From Mitsuaria sp. WAJ17 (GTDB taxonomy: Bacteria; Pseudomonadota; Gammaproteobacteria; Burkholderiales; Burkholderiaceae_C): DNA of 64,000 bases. Shown here one piece after another: positions 17,559 to 26,576 of this stretch. A program made the position numbers and the translations under genes. Position 1 is the first letter of the stretch; the number at the start of each line of letters is the position of its first letter. The stretch spans positions 41,524-105,523 of the forward strand of contig NZ_JACJUG010000018.1 in the NCBI RefSeq assembly GCF_014174515.1. Reading direction: 5' to 3'. Below the pieces are notes generated by a model, which saw only the letters and a program-made list of their open reading frames with translations, did no database searches and had not been told where the DNA came from.

Positions 17559-18308
17559 TCAGGCCTTGCCCTGGCTGGCCACGGCGGCCGCGGCCCGGGC
17601 GGCGGCCTCGGCGTCACCGAGGTAGTAGCTCTTGATGGGCTTGAGATCGGCGTCCAGCTCATAGACCAGCGGGATGCCGTTGGGGATGTTCACGCCCACG
17701 ATGGCGTCGTCCGCAATGTTGTCCAGGTACTTCACCAGGGCGCGGATGCTGTTGCCGTGTGCCGCAATCACCACACGCTTGCCGGCCTTGATGGCGGGTG
17801 CGATGCTGTCATTCCAGACGGGCAGCACGCGGGCGACCGTGTCCTTCAGGCATTCGGTGAGGGGCACTTCCTCGGGCTTCAGGCGGGCATAGCGCACGTC
17901 GCTGCGCTCGCTGCGGGGGTCCTGGGCCTCCAGCGGCGGCGGCGGGGTGTCGTAGCTGCGGCGCCAGACCAGCACCTGCTCGTCGCCGTACTGCTTGGCC
18001 ATGTCGGCCTTGTTGAGACCCTGCAGGGCGCCGTAGTGGCGCTCATTGAGGCGCCAGCTGTGGACAACAGGCAACCAAGTTCGCTCCATTTGATCCAGGC
18101 AATGCCAAAGCGTCCAAACTGCACGCTTGAGCATGGATGTGTAAGCCACATCGAAGTCCAGCCCGGCATCCTTGATGAGTCGACCGGCCAGCTTGGCCTG
18201 TTCCACGCCCGTGGCGGTCAGGTCGACGTCGGTCCAACCGGTGAAGCGATTTTCCAGGTTCCAGGTGGATTCACCATGGCGGATGAGAACGAGCTTGTAC
18301 ATGGGCAA
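17559..18308 (-). CDS. gpmA: 2,3-bisphosphoglycerate-dependent phosphoglycerate mutase
   Basis: 249 residues. It interconverts 3- and 2-phosphoglycerate. Catalytic His is in [10 protein letters not shown], with [34 protein letters not shown] and the second His in [11 protein letters not shown]. Codons corresponding to 18061-18153 are about half GC and use A/T-ending codons (ACA, GCA, GTT, CTT, CAA, CGA, ACT, CCT), unlike the rest of the gene, though the protein there ([21 protein letters not shown]) is normal for the family. This looks like a mosaic patch. Confidence 0.95.
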   Translation of the reverse strand: MPMYKLVLIRHGESTWNLENRFTGWTDVDLTATGVEQAKLAGRLIKDAGLDFDVAYTSMLKRAVWTLWHCLDQMERTWLPVVHSWRLNERHYGALQGLNKADMAKQYGDEQVLVWRRSYDTPPPPLEAQDPRSERSDVRYARLKPEEVPLTECLKDTVARVLPVWNDSIAPAIKAGKRVVIAAHGNSIRALVKYLDNIADDAIVGVNIPNGIPLVYELDADLKPIKSYYLGDAEAAARAAAAVASQGKA

Positions 18309-18519
18309 TTCGGTTCGGTGAAAGGGCGGCTGGCTGCAGAACAGCCGGCGCCGGGCCGGTGCGGCAAGTCGCCGCGCGGCCCGGATTCTATCGAGCCAGT
18401 TCCGGGTCGGGACTTTCCTAAAGATCGCGGCTGGCTTGCCGAAAGCAAAGGATCCCCCTGACGCGGCCGTCCCTTGCTGGACAGGCCGCTTTTAGTTTCA
18501 ACACAAGAAGGAGACCTTG

Positions 18520-19722
18520 ATGATGGCTCTGAAAACACGCCGACTGGCCCCGCTGGCCCTGGCCGCCCTGGCCGCCACGGCGCAGGCGCAGGACAACTCC
18601 ATGTTCAGCTTCTCGGGCTTTGCCACGCTGGGCCTGGTGGGCACCAACACGAATGATGCCCAGTACGCCACCTTCGGCCAGCTCCGCGGCGCTGACAAGA
18701 CCTGGAGTGGCGAGGTCGACAGCAAGCTGGGCCTGCAGGGCACGGCCAAGTTCTCCCCCATGTTCTCCGCCACGGTACAGCTGCTGAGCAAGCAGAACGG
18801 CGACGGCAACTTCAACCCGGCCCTGGAATGGGCCTTCGTGAAGGCGCAGCTGAACCCAGGGCTGTCGGTGCGCCTGGGGCGCATGGGCGGCCCCTTCTTC
18901 GCCGTCTCCGACTTCCGCGACGTGGGCTATGCCAACACCTGGATCCGCCCCCCGCTGGATGTCTACAGCCAGGTGCCCTTCAGCAGCTTCGACGGTGCCG
19001 ACCTGAACTTCCAGACCGGCACGGCGCTGGGGACCTGGAGCGCCCAGGTCTTTGGCGGCCAGAGCACGACCGTGATCGCAGGCACCAAGGTGGACCTCAA
19101 GAAGGCCACGGGCTTCAACACCACGCTGGAGATGGACAACGGTCTGAGCCTGCGCTTCGGCCATGTGGCGGGCAAGCTGACGGCCCACACGACCACGCTG
19201 GCCGCCCTGGTGGCCACCATCCGCCAGACGCCGTTCACCACGACGGCCGACGAGCTGGACCCCACGGACAAGAAGGCCTCCTTCACCGGCCTGGGCCTGA
19301 ACTGGGACAACGGCAGCTGGCTGGTGGCCGCCGAGTACACGCAGCGTCGCACCGATTCCTACGCATCCGACACCAACGCCTGGTTCCTCACGGTGGGGCA
19401 TCGCATCGACAAGTTCACGCCCTACGTGACGCTCTCGCAGATCAAGAACGTGGACAGCAACATCACCAACACCATCCAGCCCCTGACGCCGGGCCTGGCC
19501 CAGCTGAAGGCCGCCGTGGACGGCTTCGTGGCCACCCAGGTGCGCACGCAGAAAACCTGGGCCCTGGGCGTGCGCTGGGACTTCATGCGCAACACCGCGC
19601 TGAAGGCCCAGTTTGACCGGATCAAGCCGACCGGGCCGGGCTTCTTCATCAACACGCAGCCCGGCTTCGGCACGGGCAACTCGGTCAACGTCTACAGCAT
19701 CGCTGTGGACACCGTGTTCTGA
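18520..19722 (+). CDS. Outer-membrane porin-like beta-barrel protein
   Basis: About 400 residues with a signal peptide (LAPLALAALAATAQAQ, cleavage near residue 24). The mature part alternates polar and hydrophobic residues as in barrels and ends in Phe (SIAVDTVF), the outer-membrane insertion signal. It opens FSFSGFATLGLVGT, common in Burkholderiales porins of the DcaP/porin-4 type. A strong AAGGAG precedes a double ATG (18520 or 18523). It forms a compact unit with a PstS-like protein 11 bases later and a chemoreceptor after that. Confidence 0.75.
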   Translation: MMALKTRRLAPLALAALAATAQAQDNSMFSFSGFATLGLVGTNTNDAQYATFGQLRGADKTWSGEVDSKLGLQGTAKFSPMFSATVQLLSKQNGDGNFNPALEWAFVKAQLNPGLSVRLGRMGGPFFAVSDFRDVGYANTWIRPPLDVYSQVPFSSFDGADLNFQTGTALGTWSAQVFGGQSTTVIAGTKVDLKKATGFNTTLEMDNGLSLRFGHVAGKLTAHTTTLAALVATIRQTPFTTTADELDPTDKKASFTGLGLNWDNGSWLVAAEYTQRRTDSYASDTNAWFLTVGHRIDKFTPYVTLSQIKNVDSNITNTIQPLTPGLAQLKAAVDGFVATQVRTQKTWALGVRWDFMRNTALKAQFDRIKPTGPGFFINTQPGFGTGNSVNVYSIAVDTVF

Positions 19723-19733
19723 GGAGGCCGACC

Positions 19734-20156
19734 ATGCGCATGCAACAAGTCCTGATCGCGCTGGCCCTGGCCGGCGCCAGCGTGGCGGCCCAGGCCCAGG
19801 TGGCCGTGGTGGTGAACCCCAAGAGCGCGGCGGCCAGCATGACGGCCGAGCAGGTGGCCAACATCTTCCTGGGCAAGAGCAACGCCCTGCCCAGCGGTGC
19901 GGCGGCGGCACCCGTGGACCAGCCCGAAGCTGCGGCCATCCGCGACACCTTCTACACCAAGGTCACGGGCAAGAACAGCGCCCAGGTCAAGGCGGCCTGG
20001 TCGCGCCTGGTCTTTTCCGGCAAGGCCACGCCCCCCAAGGAAGTGGCCAGTTCGGCCGAAGTGAAGAAGTTCGTGGCAGGCAACCCGGATGCCATCGGCT
20101 ACATCGAGAAGTCTGCCGTGGATGGCAGCGTCAAGGTCGTGCTGACCGTGGATTGA
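19734..20156 (+). CDS. Small PstS-like periplasmic binding protein
   Basis: 140 residues with a signal peptide (VLIALALAGASVAAQAQ). The mature part resembles a single lobe of phosphate-type periplasmic binding proteins: VVVNPKSAAASMTAEQVANIFLGKSNALPSG, then RDTFYTKVTGKNSAQVKAAWSRLVFSGKA and AGNPDAIGYIEKS, the stretch that closes over phosphate in PstS. It is far shorter than true PstS (about 320 residues) and no Pst permease is nearby, so a sensory or accessory role is more plausible than uptake. Confidence 0.75.
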   Translation: MRMQQVLIALALAGASVAAQAQVAVVVNPKSAAASMTAEQVANIFLGKSNALPSGAAAAPVDQPEAAAIRDTFYTKVTGKNSAQVKAAWSRLVFSGKATPPKEVASSAEVKKFVAGNPDAIGYIEKSAVDGSVKVVLTVD

Positions 20157-20216
20157 GTCCGTGAAGACAGCCGGGCGGGGCGCGCGCCGCCCCGCCCGCT
20201 GACCAAGGAGTTGGAC

Positions 20217-21731
20217 ATGAATGTGAAGACCCGGATCTGGCTGCTGCCGGTGCTGGCGGCTGTGATCTTTGCGATCGGGATCGCCGTCGTGCTGGCCTTC
20301 TCGGCGCGCACCTCCGGCGCCATCGAGGCCATCGGCGATGTGCACGCGCCCTACCTGGACGCCACGAACCAGTTCGCCTCGCAGCTGGAGGCCTTGGGCG
20401 CCACCATCCAAAGCGCCGTGGCGGAGGGCGAGAAGAAGCGCCTGGACGAGGCCAACGAGCGTGCCGCGGCCATGCGCAAGACCCTGGGCACGATCAAGGC
20501 CATCGAAGGCAGGTCCGAGATGGCGGGCAAGCTGGCCTCCAGCTTCGAGACTTATTACGCCGCCTCCTCGGACACCGCCCAGCTCTTCCTGGGCATCAAG
20601 CAGGGCGATCAGGCCGGCGCCATCCCGAAGATGCAGGCCGCGCTCAAGGAGCTGGAAACCGTGCTCGGCAAGGCGCGGACCGAGGCGCGTGAGAGCTTCG
20701 ATGACGGGCTGAAGGCGGCCAGCACCGGCGTTTCTTCCAGCCTCAGTGCCATCGTGGTCAGTGGCCTCGTGGTGGTGCTGTGCCTGGGCGTGGGCTCCTA
20801 CCTGGTGATCGGCAGCGTCTGGCGCCAGTTGGGGGGCGAACCCGAGTACGCCCGCGACGTCATGCGGCAGATGGCCGAGGGCGACCTCTCGCAGGACATC
20901 CAGGTCAGTGCCGGCGCCGAGGCCAGCCTGCTGGCGGCGGTGCGCGACATGTCGCGCGGCCTGGCAGCCATCGTTGCCAATGTACGCACGGGCACGGACT
21001 CCATGACCGTGGCCTCGCGCGAGATCGCCGTGGGCAATCATGACCTCTCGGTGCGCACCGAGAAGCAGGCGACCTCGCTGGAGCAGACCTCCTCGAACAT
21101 GCAGACGCTCACCGAGACCGTGCGCCAGAGCGCCGACGCGGCCTCGCAGGCCAACCAGCTCGCGGGCTCAGCCGCGGCGGTGGCCCAGAAGGGCGGCGAG
21201 GTGGTCAGCCAGGTGGTGACCACCATGGACGAGATCAACACCAGCTCCAAGAAGATCAACGACATCATCGGCGTGATCGACGGCATTGCTTTCCAGACCA
21301 ATATCCTCGCGCTCAATGCCGCGGTGGAAGCGGCCCGTGCGGGCGAGCAGGGCCGCGGCTTCGCGGTGGTGGCTGGCGAGGTGCGCAGCCTGGCCCAGCG
21401 CAGCGCTGAGGCGGCCAAGGAGATCAAGGCCCTGATCGGTGCCAGCGTGGACAAGGTCGAGTCCGGCAGCCGCCTGGTGCAGGACGCGGGCTCCACCATG
21501 AGCGAGATCGTGGCCAGCGTGCAGCGGGTCTCGGACATCATCGGCGAGATCACCGCCGCGGCCAGTGAGCAGAGCCAGGGCATCACGCAGGTGAACCAGT
21601 CGGTGAGTCAGTTGGACCAGATGACGCAGCAGAACGCGGCCCTGGTCGAGCAGGCCGCCGCCGCGGCCAGCAGTCTGGAGCAGCAGGCACGGGCCCTACA
21701 GACGGCGGTGTCCACCTTCAAACTGGGTTGA
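20217..21731 (+). CDS. Methyl-accepting chemotaxis protein
   Basis: 504 residues. AAGGAG lies six bases before the ATG. TM1 is at residues 6-27, a periplasmic four-helix-type domain follows to about residue 180, then TM2 ([24 protein letters not shown]), a HAMP-like segment and a cytoplasmic coiled coil. The hairpin tip carries the diagnostic [34 protein letters not shown]. No CheB/CheR pentapeptide is seen at the C-terminus, which ends in TFKLG. Proximity to a porin and a binding protein suggests it senses a ligand delivered by them (inference). Confidence 0.92.
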   Translation: MNVKTRIWLLPVLAAVIFAIGIAVVLAFSARTSGAIEAIGDVHAPYLDATNQFASQLEALGATIQSAVAEGEKKRLDEANERAAAMRKTLGTIKAIEGRSEMAGKLASSFETYYAASSDTAQLFLGIKQGDQAGAIPKMQAALKELETVLGKARTEARESFDDGLKAASTGVSSSLSAIVVSGLVVVLCLGVGSYLVIGSVWRQLGGEPEYARDVMRQMAEGDLSQDIQVSAGAEASLLAAVRDMSRGLAAIVANVRTGTDSMTVASREIAVGNHDLSVRTEKQATSLEQTSSNMQTLTETVRQSADAASQANQLAGSAAAVAQKGGEVVSQVVTTMDEINTSSKKINDIIGVIDGIAFQTNILALNAAVEAARAGEQGRGFAVVAGEVRSLAQRSAEAAKEIKALIGASVDKVESGSRLVQDAGSTMSEIVASVQRVSDIIGEITAAASEQSQGITQVNQSVSQLDQMTQQNAALVEQAAAAASSLEQQARALQTAVSTFKLG

Positions 21732-21770
21732 TCATCCGCGCGGACCTTGCGCGGGGTCGGGCCATTTCAC

Positions 21771-21786
21771 GGCGCCTGCGGGCGCC
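21771..21786 (+). terminator. Weak hairpin after the chemoreceptor gene
   Basis: GGCGCC-TGCG-GGCGCC followed by CGCTTTCT. The stem is short and the T-run poor, so this is only a possible terminator. It immediately precedes the -10 at 21793. Confidence 0.3.
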
Positions 21787-21792
21787 GCTTTC

Positions 21793-21798
21793 TATAAT
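21793..21798 (+). promoter_or_regulatory. Consensus -10 element before the rhodanese-grxC genes
   Basis: A perfect TATAAT sits 27 bases before the TTG start of the rhodanese gene. In such GC-rich DNA this is a strong signal. No convincing -35 at 16-18 bp spacing. Confidence 0.5.
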
Positions 21799-21825
21799 CC
21801 CGCACCTTCCCATCGAGGCTCCGAA

Positions 21826-22230
21826 TTGAAATTCCTGATCGACAACTGGTATCTGGTCCTGGCCGCCCTGGTCTCCGGCGCCTTGCTGCTGCGCTCGGCC
21901 CTGCAGGGCGGCGGCGCCGGGCAGGTCAACACGAACGAGGCGGTGCGCCTGGTCAACCGTGAGAAGGGCGTGCTGATCGACGTCTGCGAGCCTGCCGAGT
22001 TCGCGGCCGGCCACGCCAGCGGTGCGCGCAACATCCCCTTCGGCACCGTCGAGTCCAGCAAGGACCTGCCCTCCAACAAGACCCTGCCCCTCGTGCTGGT
22101 GTGCCAGACCGGCGCACGCGCCGGCCGCGCTGCTGGCATGCTTCGCAAGGCGGGCTATGCCAATGTGCAGGTGCTTGCTGGCGGCATGAAGGCCTGGCGC
22201 GAGGCCAACCTGCCCATCGAGAAGGCCTGA
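21826..22230 (+). CDS. Membrane-anchored rhodanese-like protein
   Basis: 134 residues. It begins at TTG (no ATG fits), 14 bases after a weak GAGG. An N-terminal hydrophobic helix (WYLVLAALVSGALLL) precedes a single rhodanese domain with VLIDVCEPAEFAAGH and the active-site loop VCQTGARAGRAA (catalytic Cys about residue 93). The family transfers sulfane sulfur, but the acceptor is unknown. It is followed by grxC and secB, an arrangement widely seen in betaproteobacteria. Confidence 0.87.
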   Translation: MKFLIDNWYLVLAALVSGALLLRSALQGGGAGQVNTNEAVRLVNREKGVLIDVCEPAEFAAGHASGARNIPFGTVESSKDLPSNKTLPLVLVCQTGARAGRAAGMLRKAGYANVQVLAGGMKAWREANLPIEKA

Positions 22231-22292
22231 ACCCGGTCTTCTTTTCTTTTTTCCACCCCGTCGCGCAGCAAGAAGTACCAGAGAGTCCGGCC

Positions 22293-22556
22293 ATGAGCCT
22301 TGTGAAGATGTATACCACCCAGGTCTGCCCCTACTGTGTGCGGGCCAAGGCCTTGCTGAAGCAGCGCGGCGTCGAGCAGATCGAGGAGATCCGCGTGGAC
22401 CTGGACCCCGCGCAGCGCGAGGCCATGATGAGCCTCACCGGCCGCCGCACCGTGCCGCAGATCTTCATCGGCCAGACCCATGTGGGCGGCTGCGACGACC
22501 TGGTCGCCCTGGATCAGCGCGGCGGGCTCACGCCCCTGCTGCAGCAGGCCGCCTGA
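22293..22556 (+). CDS. grxC: Glutaredoxin 3
   Basis: 87 residues, normal for Grx3. The redox motif CPYC is at residues 12-15, with GRRTVPQIFIGQ (cis-Pro) and HVGGCDDLVAL for glutathione binding. It reduces disulfides with glutathione in the cytoplasm. The ATG at 22293 is chosen by homology; the open frame extends upstream into the rhodanese gene without coding character. Confidence 0.95.
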   Translation: MSLVKMYTTQVCPYCVRAKALLKQRGVEQIEEIRVDLDPAQREAMMSLTGRRTVPQIFIGQTHVGGCDDLVALDQRGGLTPLLQQAA

Positions 22557-22642
22557 GCCTCCGGCCCCGGCGCGTGCTGGGGCCGCATTGAGCCAATTCA
22601 AGAGCGGGCAAGTCCGCTTCCGTCTGCCCTGCGGGCCTGGGT

Positions 22643-22648
22643 GATAAT
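22643..22648 (+). promoter_or_regulatory. Possible -10 element of secB
   Basis: GATAAT lies 62 bases before the secB ATG in the 154-base gap after grxC. No -35 is evident. Low confidence. Confidence 0.3.
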
Positions 22649-22710
22649 CCGCCCCGTCTGCTTGGCGGCTGTGCGTTTGCCGGGCATCCACTCACACGAA
22701 CGAGACCATC

Positions 22711-23172
22711 ATGGCCGACGAGCAACTGACCCCCGTGTTCAACATTCAGCGCATGTACCTGAAGGACCTGTCGCTGGAACAGCCGAATTCCCCCCACATC
22801 CTGACCGAGCAGGCCCAGCCGCAGGTCGATATCAACCTGACCCTGGCCGCCGAGCCCGTGGTCGAGGGCGTGTTCGAGGTGAGCGTCACCGCCACCGTGA
22901 CGACCAAGATCGCCGATCGCACCCTGTTCCTGATCGAGGCCAAGCAGGCCGGCATCTTCGAGATCCGCAATCTGCCCGAGGAGCAGGTCGAGGGCATCCT
23001 GGGCATCGTGTGCCCGCAGATGATCTACCCCTACTTGCGTGCCGTGGTGTCTGACGTCTGCACCCGCGCCGGCTTCCCGCCCGTGCTGCTGACCGAGGTG
23101 AACTTCCAGGCCATGTTCGAGGCCCGTCAGCAGGCACAGGCCGGAGCCCCGGCAGCCGAAGCCCTGAACTGA
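22711..23172 (+). CDS. secB: Protein-export chaperone SecB
   Basis: 153 residues. It keeps preproteins unfolded and hands them to SecA. Family sequence is evident throughout: [65 protein letters not shown] and [15 protein letters not shown]. The gene order grxC-secB-gpsA is a conserved proteobacterial neighbourhood. Confidence 0.97.
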   Translation: MADEQLTPVFNIQRMYLKDLSLEQPNSPHILTEQAQPQVDINLTLAAEPVVEGVFEVSVTATVTTKIADRTLFLIEAKQAGIFEIRNLPEEQVEGILGIVCPQMIYPYLRAVVSDVCTRAGFPPVLLTEVNFQAMFEARQQAQAGAPAAEALN

Positions 23173-23222
23173 GGACCCTGGCATGATCGGGCCCACGGGC
23201 CTGGCTTGTGCCCTTTTCTGCA

Positions 23223-23240
23223 CGCCACCGCGAGGTGGCG
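23223..23240 (+). terminator. Possible secB terminator
   Basis: CGCCACC pairs with GGTGGCG over a GCGA tetraloop, followed by TTGTC. It lies in the 120-base gap between secB and gpsA. The T-tract is weak. Confidence 0.35.
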
Positions 23241-23292
23241 TTGTCACTTCTGATCCCCGGCGACCCTCGGGCGCCGTTTGCCTGGCAACGCG

Positions 23293-24309
23293 ATGAAGAT
23301 CAGCATTTTGGGAGCCGGTGCCTGGGGCACCGCACTGGCCATCCAGGCCGCCGCGCGGCACGAACTGCTGCTGTGGGCCCGTGACGAGGACCAGGTCCGG
23401 GAGATGCAGTCCAGCGGCAGCAATGCCCGCTACCTGCCCGGCGCGCCCCTGCCGGCCTCCTTGCGCCTGGAAAGCCGGCTTGACGAGGCCCTGGCGCATG
23501 CGCGCGAAGGCCTGATCATCATCGCCACGCCCATGGCCGCGCTGCGCGGCATGCTGCAGCAGATGCCCGCCGGTGCCCGCGTCATGTGGCTGTGCAAGGG
23601 CTTCGAGGCCGGCTCCGGCCTGCTGGGCCACGAGATCGCCCGCCAGGTCCGGCCGGACCTGCGCGTGGGCATCCTCTCCGGGCCCAGCTTCGCGCAGGAG
23701 GTGGCCGCCGGCCAGCCCACAGCCCTGGTCTCGGCCAGCGAGGACGCCGAAGTGGCCCAACTGGGCGTGCAGGCCTTCCATGGCGAGCGCCTGCGCGTCT
23801 ACAGCTCCAATGACCCCGTGGGCGTGGAGGTGGGGGGGGCGGTCAAGAACGTGATGGCCATCGCCGTGGGCATCGCCGACGGCCTGCGCCAGCGCGCTGA
23901 GGCCGCCGGTGAGCCGGGCCTGGCGCCGGGCCTCAACGCGCGGGCGGCCCTGATCACTCGCGGCCTGGCCGAGATGCTGCGCCTGGGCCTGGCCCTGGGG
24001 GCCCGCACCGAGACCTTCATGGGACTCTCGGGCATGGGCGATCTGGTGCTGACGGCCACTGGCGACCTCTCTCGCAACCGCCGCGTGGGCCTGTTGCTGG
24101 CGCAAGACCTGGCCCTGCCGGACATCCTGCAGCAGCTGGGTCATGTGGCCGAGGGCGTCTACAGCGCACCGACCGTCCTGGCCCGCGCGCAGGCCAAGGG
24201 CGTGGACATGCCCATCACCGAAGCCGTGGTCGCCGTGCTGGACGGCCGCCTGAGCCCGCGCGCCGGCGTGGACCTGCTGATGGGCCGCCAGGCGCGCGCC
24301 GAGCACTGA
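23293..24309 (+). CDS. gpsA: Glycerol-3-phosphate dehydrogenase [NAD(P)+]
   Basis: 338 residues. It reduces dihydroxyacetone phosphate to sn-glycerol 3-phosphate for phospholipids. The nucleotide-binding motif is [12 protein letters not shown]; other family blocks are [35 protein letters not shown] and [19 protein letters not shown], with the catalytic Lys in VKNV. The ATG at 23293 aligns with the usual N-terminus. Confidence 0.96.
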   Translation: MKISILGAGAWGTALAIQAAARHELLLWARDEDQVREMQSSGSNARYLPGAPLPASLRLESRLDEALAHAREGLIIIATPMAALRGMLQQMPAGARVMWLCKGFEAGSGLLGHEIARQVRPDLRVGILSGPSFAQEVAAGQPTALVSASEDAEVAQLGVQAFHGERLRVYSSNDPVGVEVGGAVKNVMAIAVGIADGLRQRAEAAGEPGLAPGLNARAALITRGLAEMLRLGLALGARTETFMGLSGMGDLVLTATGDLSRNRRVGLLLAQDLALPDILQQLGHVAEGVYSAPTVLARAQAKGVDMPITEAVVAVLDGRLSPRAGVDLLMGRQARAEH

Positions 24310-24325
24310 GTCTCGGGAGACCTGC

Positions 24326-25294
24326 ATGCGACGCCGACAAGCCCTGTCCGGCCTGCTGGCCCTGCCGCTGGCCGGCCATGCGGTCGAATCCGGCAGCTGG
24401 CCGCAGCGGCCGCTCAAGCTCATCGTGCCCTTCCCTCCGGGCAGTTCACCGGACCTCGTCGCCCGCGCCCTGGCCGATGGCCTGCGGCCCTCTCTGGGCC
24501 AGACCGTGCTGGTCGAGAACAAGCCGGGGGCCGGCGGCCTGATCGGCACCGGCCTGGCTGCCCATGCGGCGCCGGACGGCTACACCTGGCTGCTGACTAT
24601 CCAGGGGCCGCTGACCATTGCGGACCTGCTGAGCCGCAAGCCCGGCTACGACCCGAGACAAGACCTGACCCCCGTCAGCCTGATTGCCTCGTCGCCCAAC
24701 GTGCTGCTGGTCTCGCCGGCCCTGGGCGTGGCCACGCTGCCCGAGTTCCTGCAACTGCTGCGCTCGCGCCGTGAGGGCATCAATTACGGCTCGGTGGGCC
24801 TGGGCAGTGCCTCGCATCTGGCCATGGAAGACTTGGCCGACCGTGCGGGCGTGGCGCTCAACCATGTGCCCTACGCCGGCTTCCCCCAGGTGCTGCAGGC
24901 CTTGCTGGGCGGCGAGATCCAGGCGGCCTTCATGGTGCCCGGCATGGCCCTGGGTGCCTGGAAGGCTGGCAAGGTCAAGGTCCTGGGCATGAGCAGCAGC
25001 GTGCGCAGCACCAGCTGGCCTGAGCTGCCTACGCTGGCAGAGCAGGGCCTGAAGGACTTCTCGGCCCTGTCCTGGCAGGGTCTGCTGGCACCGGCCGGCA
25101 CGCCGCAGGTCTGGGTCGATCGGATGGCCTCCCTGGTGAGCGTCCTGGTGCGCAGCCCAGCCTTCCGCGAACGCCTGCTGGCCCAGCACTTCAACGCCAT
25201 CGGCTCCGCGCCCGAGGGCCTGCGCCTGCAGATGCGCGAGGACCGCGAACGCTGGGGGCAGGTGATCCGCCGCTTGGGGCTCAAGCCGCAATAG
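24326..25294 (+). CDS. Bug-family tripartite tricarboxylate transporter-type binding protein
   Basis: 322 residues with a short twin-Arg-like N-terminus (MRRRQALSGLLALPLAGHA), so export is likely. Family marks are PLKLIVPFPPGSSPDLVAR, VENKPGAGGLIGTGLAA, INYGSVGLGSASHLAMEDL and LNHVPYAGFPQVLQALLGGEIQAAF. Bug proteins bind carboxylated compounds in the periplasm and are greatly expanded in Burkholderiales, often without a linked TctAB permease, as here. The ligand is unknown. Confidence 0.88.
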   Translation: MRRRQALSGLLALPLAGHAVESGSWPQRPLKLIVPFPPGSSPDLVARALADGLRPSLGQTVLVENKPGAGGLIGTGLAAHAAPDGYTWLLTIQGPLTIADLLSRKPGYDPRQDLTPVSLIASSPNVLLVSPALGVATLPEFLQLLRSRREGINYGSVGLGSASHLAMEDLADRAGVALNHVPYAGFPQVLQALLGGEIQAAFMVPGMALGAWKAGKVKVLGMSSSVRSTSWPELPTLAEQGLKDFSALSWQGLLAPAGTPQVWVDRMASLVSVLVRSPAFRERLLAQHFNAIGSAPEGLRLQMREDRERWGQVIRRLGLKPQ

Positions 25295-25321
25295 CGGGGC
25301 AGGCAGCGCCGGTCCTGCCGC

Positions 25322-25792
25322 TCAGGCGCCGCCCTCGTAGCCGTGCTGCCGCCAGGCATCGAAGACGGCCACGGCCACCGCGTTGCTGAGGTTGAGGCTG
25401 CGCTGCTCGGGCCGCATGGGCAGGCGCAGGCGTTGTTCGGGCGGGAAGCTGTCCCGCAGGGCTGGAGGCAGGCCGGCCGTCTCGGAACCGAAGACCAGCC
25501 AGTCCCCCGGCTGCCAGGACTGCTGGGCCAGCGAGTGGCTGCCACGCGTGGTGAAGGCGAACATGCGCTGCGGCGCCGGCTGCTCCGCGGCCAGGAAGCT
25601 GGGCCAGTCGGCATGGCGCTTGAGCCGGGTGTACTCGTGGTAGTCCAGCCCGGCGCGTTGCAGCAAGCGGTCCTCCATGGAGAAGCCCAGGGGCTCGATC
25701 AGGTGCAGCTCGCAGCCCGTGTTGGCGGCCAGGCGGATCACATTGCCCGTGTTGGGCGGGATTTCGGGGTGGACCAGGACGATGCGGAACAT
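25322..25792 (-). CDS. trmL: tRNA (cytidine(34)-2'-O)-methyltransferase
   Basis: 156 residues of the SPOUT class. It methylates the wobble 2'-O of certain tRNA-Leu species. The N-terminus FRIVLVHPEIPPNTGNVIRLAANTG and the knot region LVFGSETAGLPPALRDSFPPEQ...NLSNAVAVAVFDAWRQ-type sequence are diagnostic. Convergent with the Bug gene and followed upstream by comF on the same strand. Confidence 0.94.
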   Translation of the reverse strand: MFRIVLVHPEIPPNTGNVIRLAANTGCELHLIEPLGFSMEDRLLQRAGLDYHEYTRLKRHADWPSFLAAEQPAPQRMFAFTTRGSHSLAQQSWQPGDWLVFGSETAGLPPALRDSFPPEQRLRLPMRPEQRSLNLSNAVAVAVFDAWRQHGYEGGA

Positions 25793-25798
25793 GGGTGC

Positions 25799-25804
25799 AG
25801 TCTA
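25799..25804 (-). promoter_or_regulatory. -10-like element of trmL, leaderless geometry
   Basis: On the minus strand TAGACT ends six bases before the trmL ATG, and no Shine-Dalgarno lies between. It sits in the 32-base gap after comF. Confidence 0.35.
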
Positions 25805-25824
25805 GAGCCTGCGGCGGCCCGCGC

Positions 25825-26556
25825 TCAGCCGGCACGCATCAGTGCCCAGCCCCAGGCTTGGGCCGCGCCGGCGCGCTTGAGCGTCGATGCGATTTCGTCG
25901 AGTGTGGCGCCGGTGGTCATCACGTCGTCGATGATGGCCACGCGGGCGCCGCGGACCCGCGCCGTCATGCCCGTGGCGAGCACAAAGGCCCCGCGCACAT
26001 GGCGCCGCCGCGCCTCGGCGTCCAGGCGAGACTGTGGCGCCCCGGGCAGGCGCCGCAGCAGGCGGGGCTCATAAGGGAGCTGCAGTTGCCGGGCCAGGCA
26101 GCGGGCCAACTCGTGGCTCTGGTTGTAGCCTCGGTCGCGCAGGCGCTGGGCCGAGAGGGGGACGCAGCACAGAAGGTCCGGCCGGCCCAGGGCCTGGACC
26201 TGACCCTGCAGGCTCGGGAGCATCAGGGCCGCGAGCGGCCGCGCCAGTTGGGGCTGGGCATTGAACTTGAAGTCCAGCAGCAGCCGGTCCCAGGGGTGGT
26301 GGTAGTCGAGGGCCGCGCAGCAGTGATCCAGCGGCGGCGGTCGGCGCAGGCATGTGGCGCAGTGGGAGTGGCCCGGCATGGCCAGCGGCAGCGCGCAGCG
26401 CCCGCAGGCCGATCGGCGGGGATCGCGGCGGGCGGCCTGCGAGAGGCAATCCGTGCACAGCCGCTCCTGGCTCCATTGCCGGCACAGCAGGCACTGTCCA
26501 CCCAGGCTGCCGCGGGGCAGCAGGGCTTTGGCGCGGATCCAGGCGGCGGCAGGCAT
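25825..26556 (-). CDS. comF: ComF family protein (phosphoribosyltransferase-like)
   Basis: 243 residues. An N-terminal zinc-binding region has CLLC, CTDC, CGRC and CATC pairs. The C-terminal phosphoribosyltransferase-like domain has DRGYNQSHELARCLA and the loop VAIIDDVMTTGATLDEIA. In transformable bacteria ComF helps handle imported single-stranded DNA; in others its role is unclear. Only 20 bp separate its ATG from the divergent methyltransferase gene. Confidence 0.9.
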   Translation of the reverse strand: MPAAAWIRAKALLPRGSLGGQCLLCRQWSQERLCTDCLSQAARRDPRRSACGRCALPLAMPGHSHCATCLRRPPPLDHCCAALDYHHPWDRLLLDFKFNAQPQLARPLAALMLPSLQGQVQALGRPDLLCCVPLSAQRLRDRGYNQSHELARCLARQLQLPYEPRLLRRLPGAPQSRLDAEARRRHVRGAFVLATGMTARVRGARVAIIDDVMTTGATLDEIASTLKRAGAAQAWGWALMRAG

Positions 26557-26561
26557 GGCTC

Positions 26562-26569
26562 AATATACT
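26562..26569. promoter_or_regulatory. Overlapping divergent -10 elements for comF and the BioC-like gene
   Basis: AATATACT reads as TATACT on the plus strand, seven bases before the methyltransferase ATG, and TATATT on the minus strand, five bases before the comF ATG. The two hexamers share four base pairs within a 20-bp intergenic space. Simultaneous use would be impossible, and both transcripts would be essentially leaderless. Confidence 0.45.
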
Positions 26570-26576
26570 GACGGCG

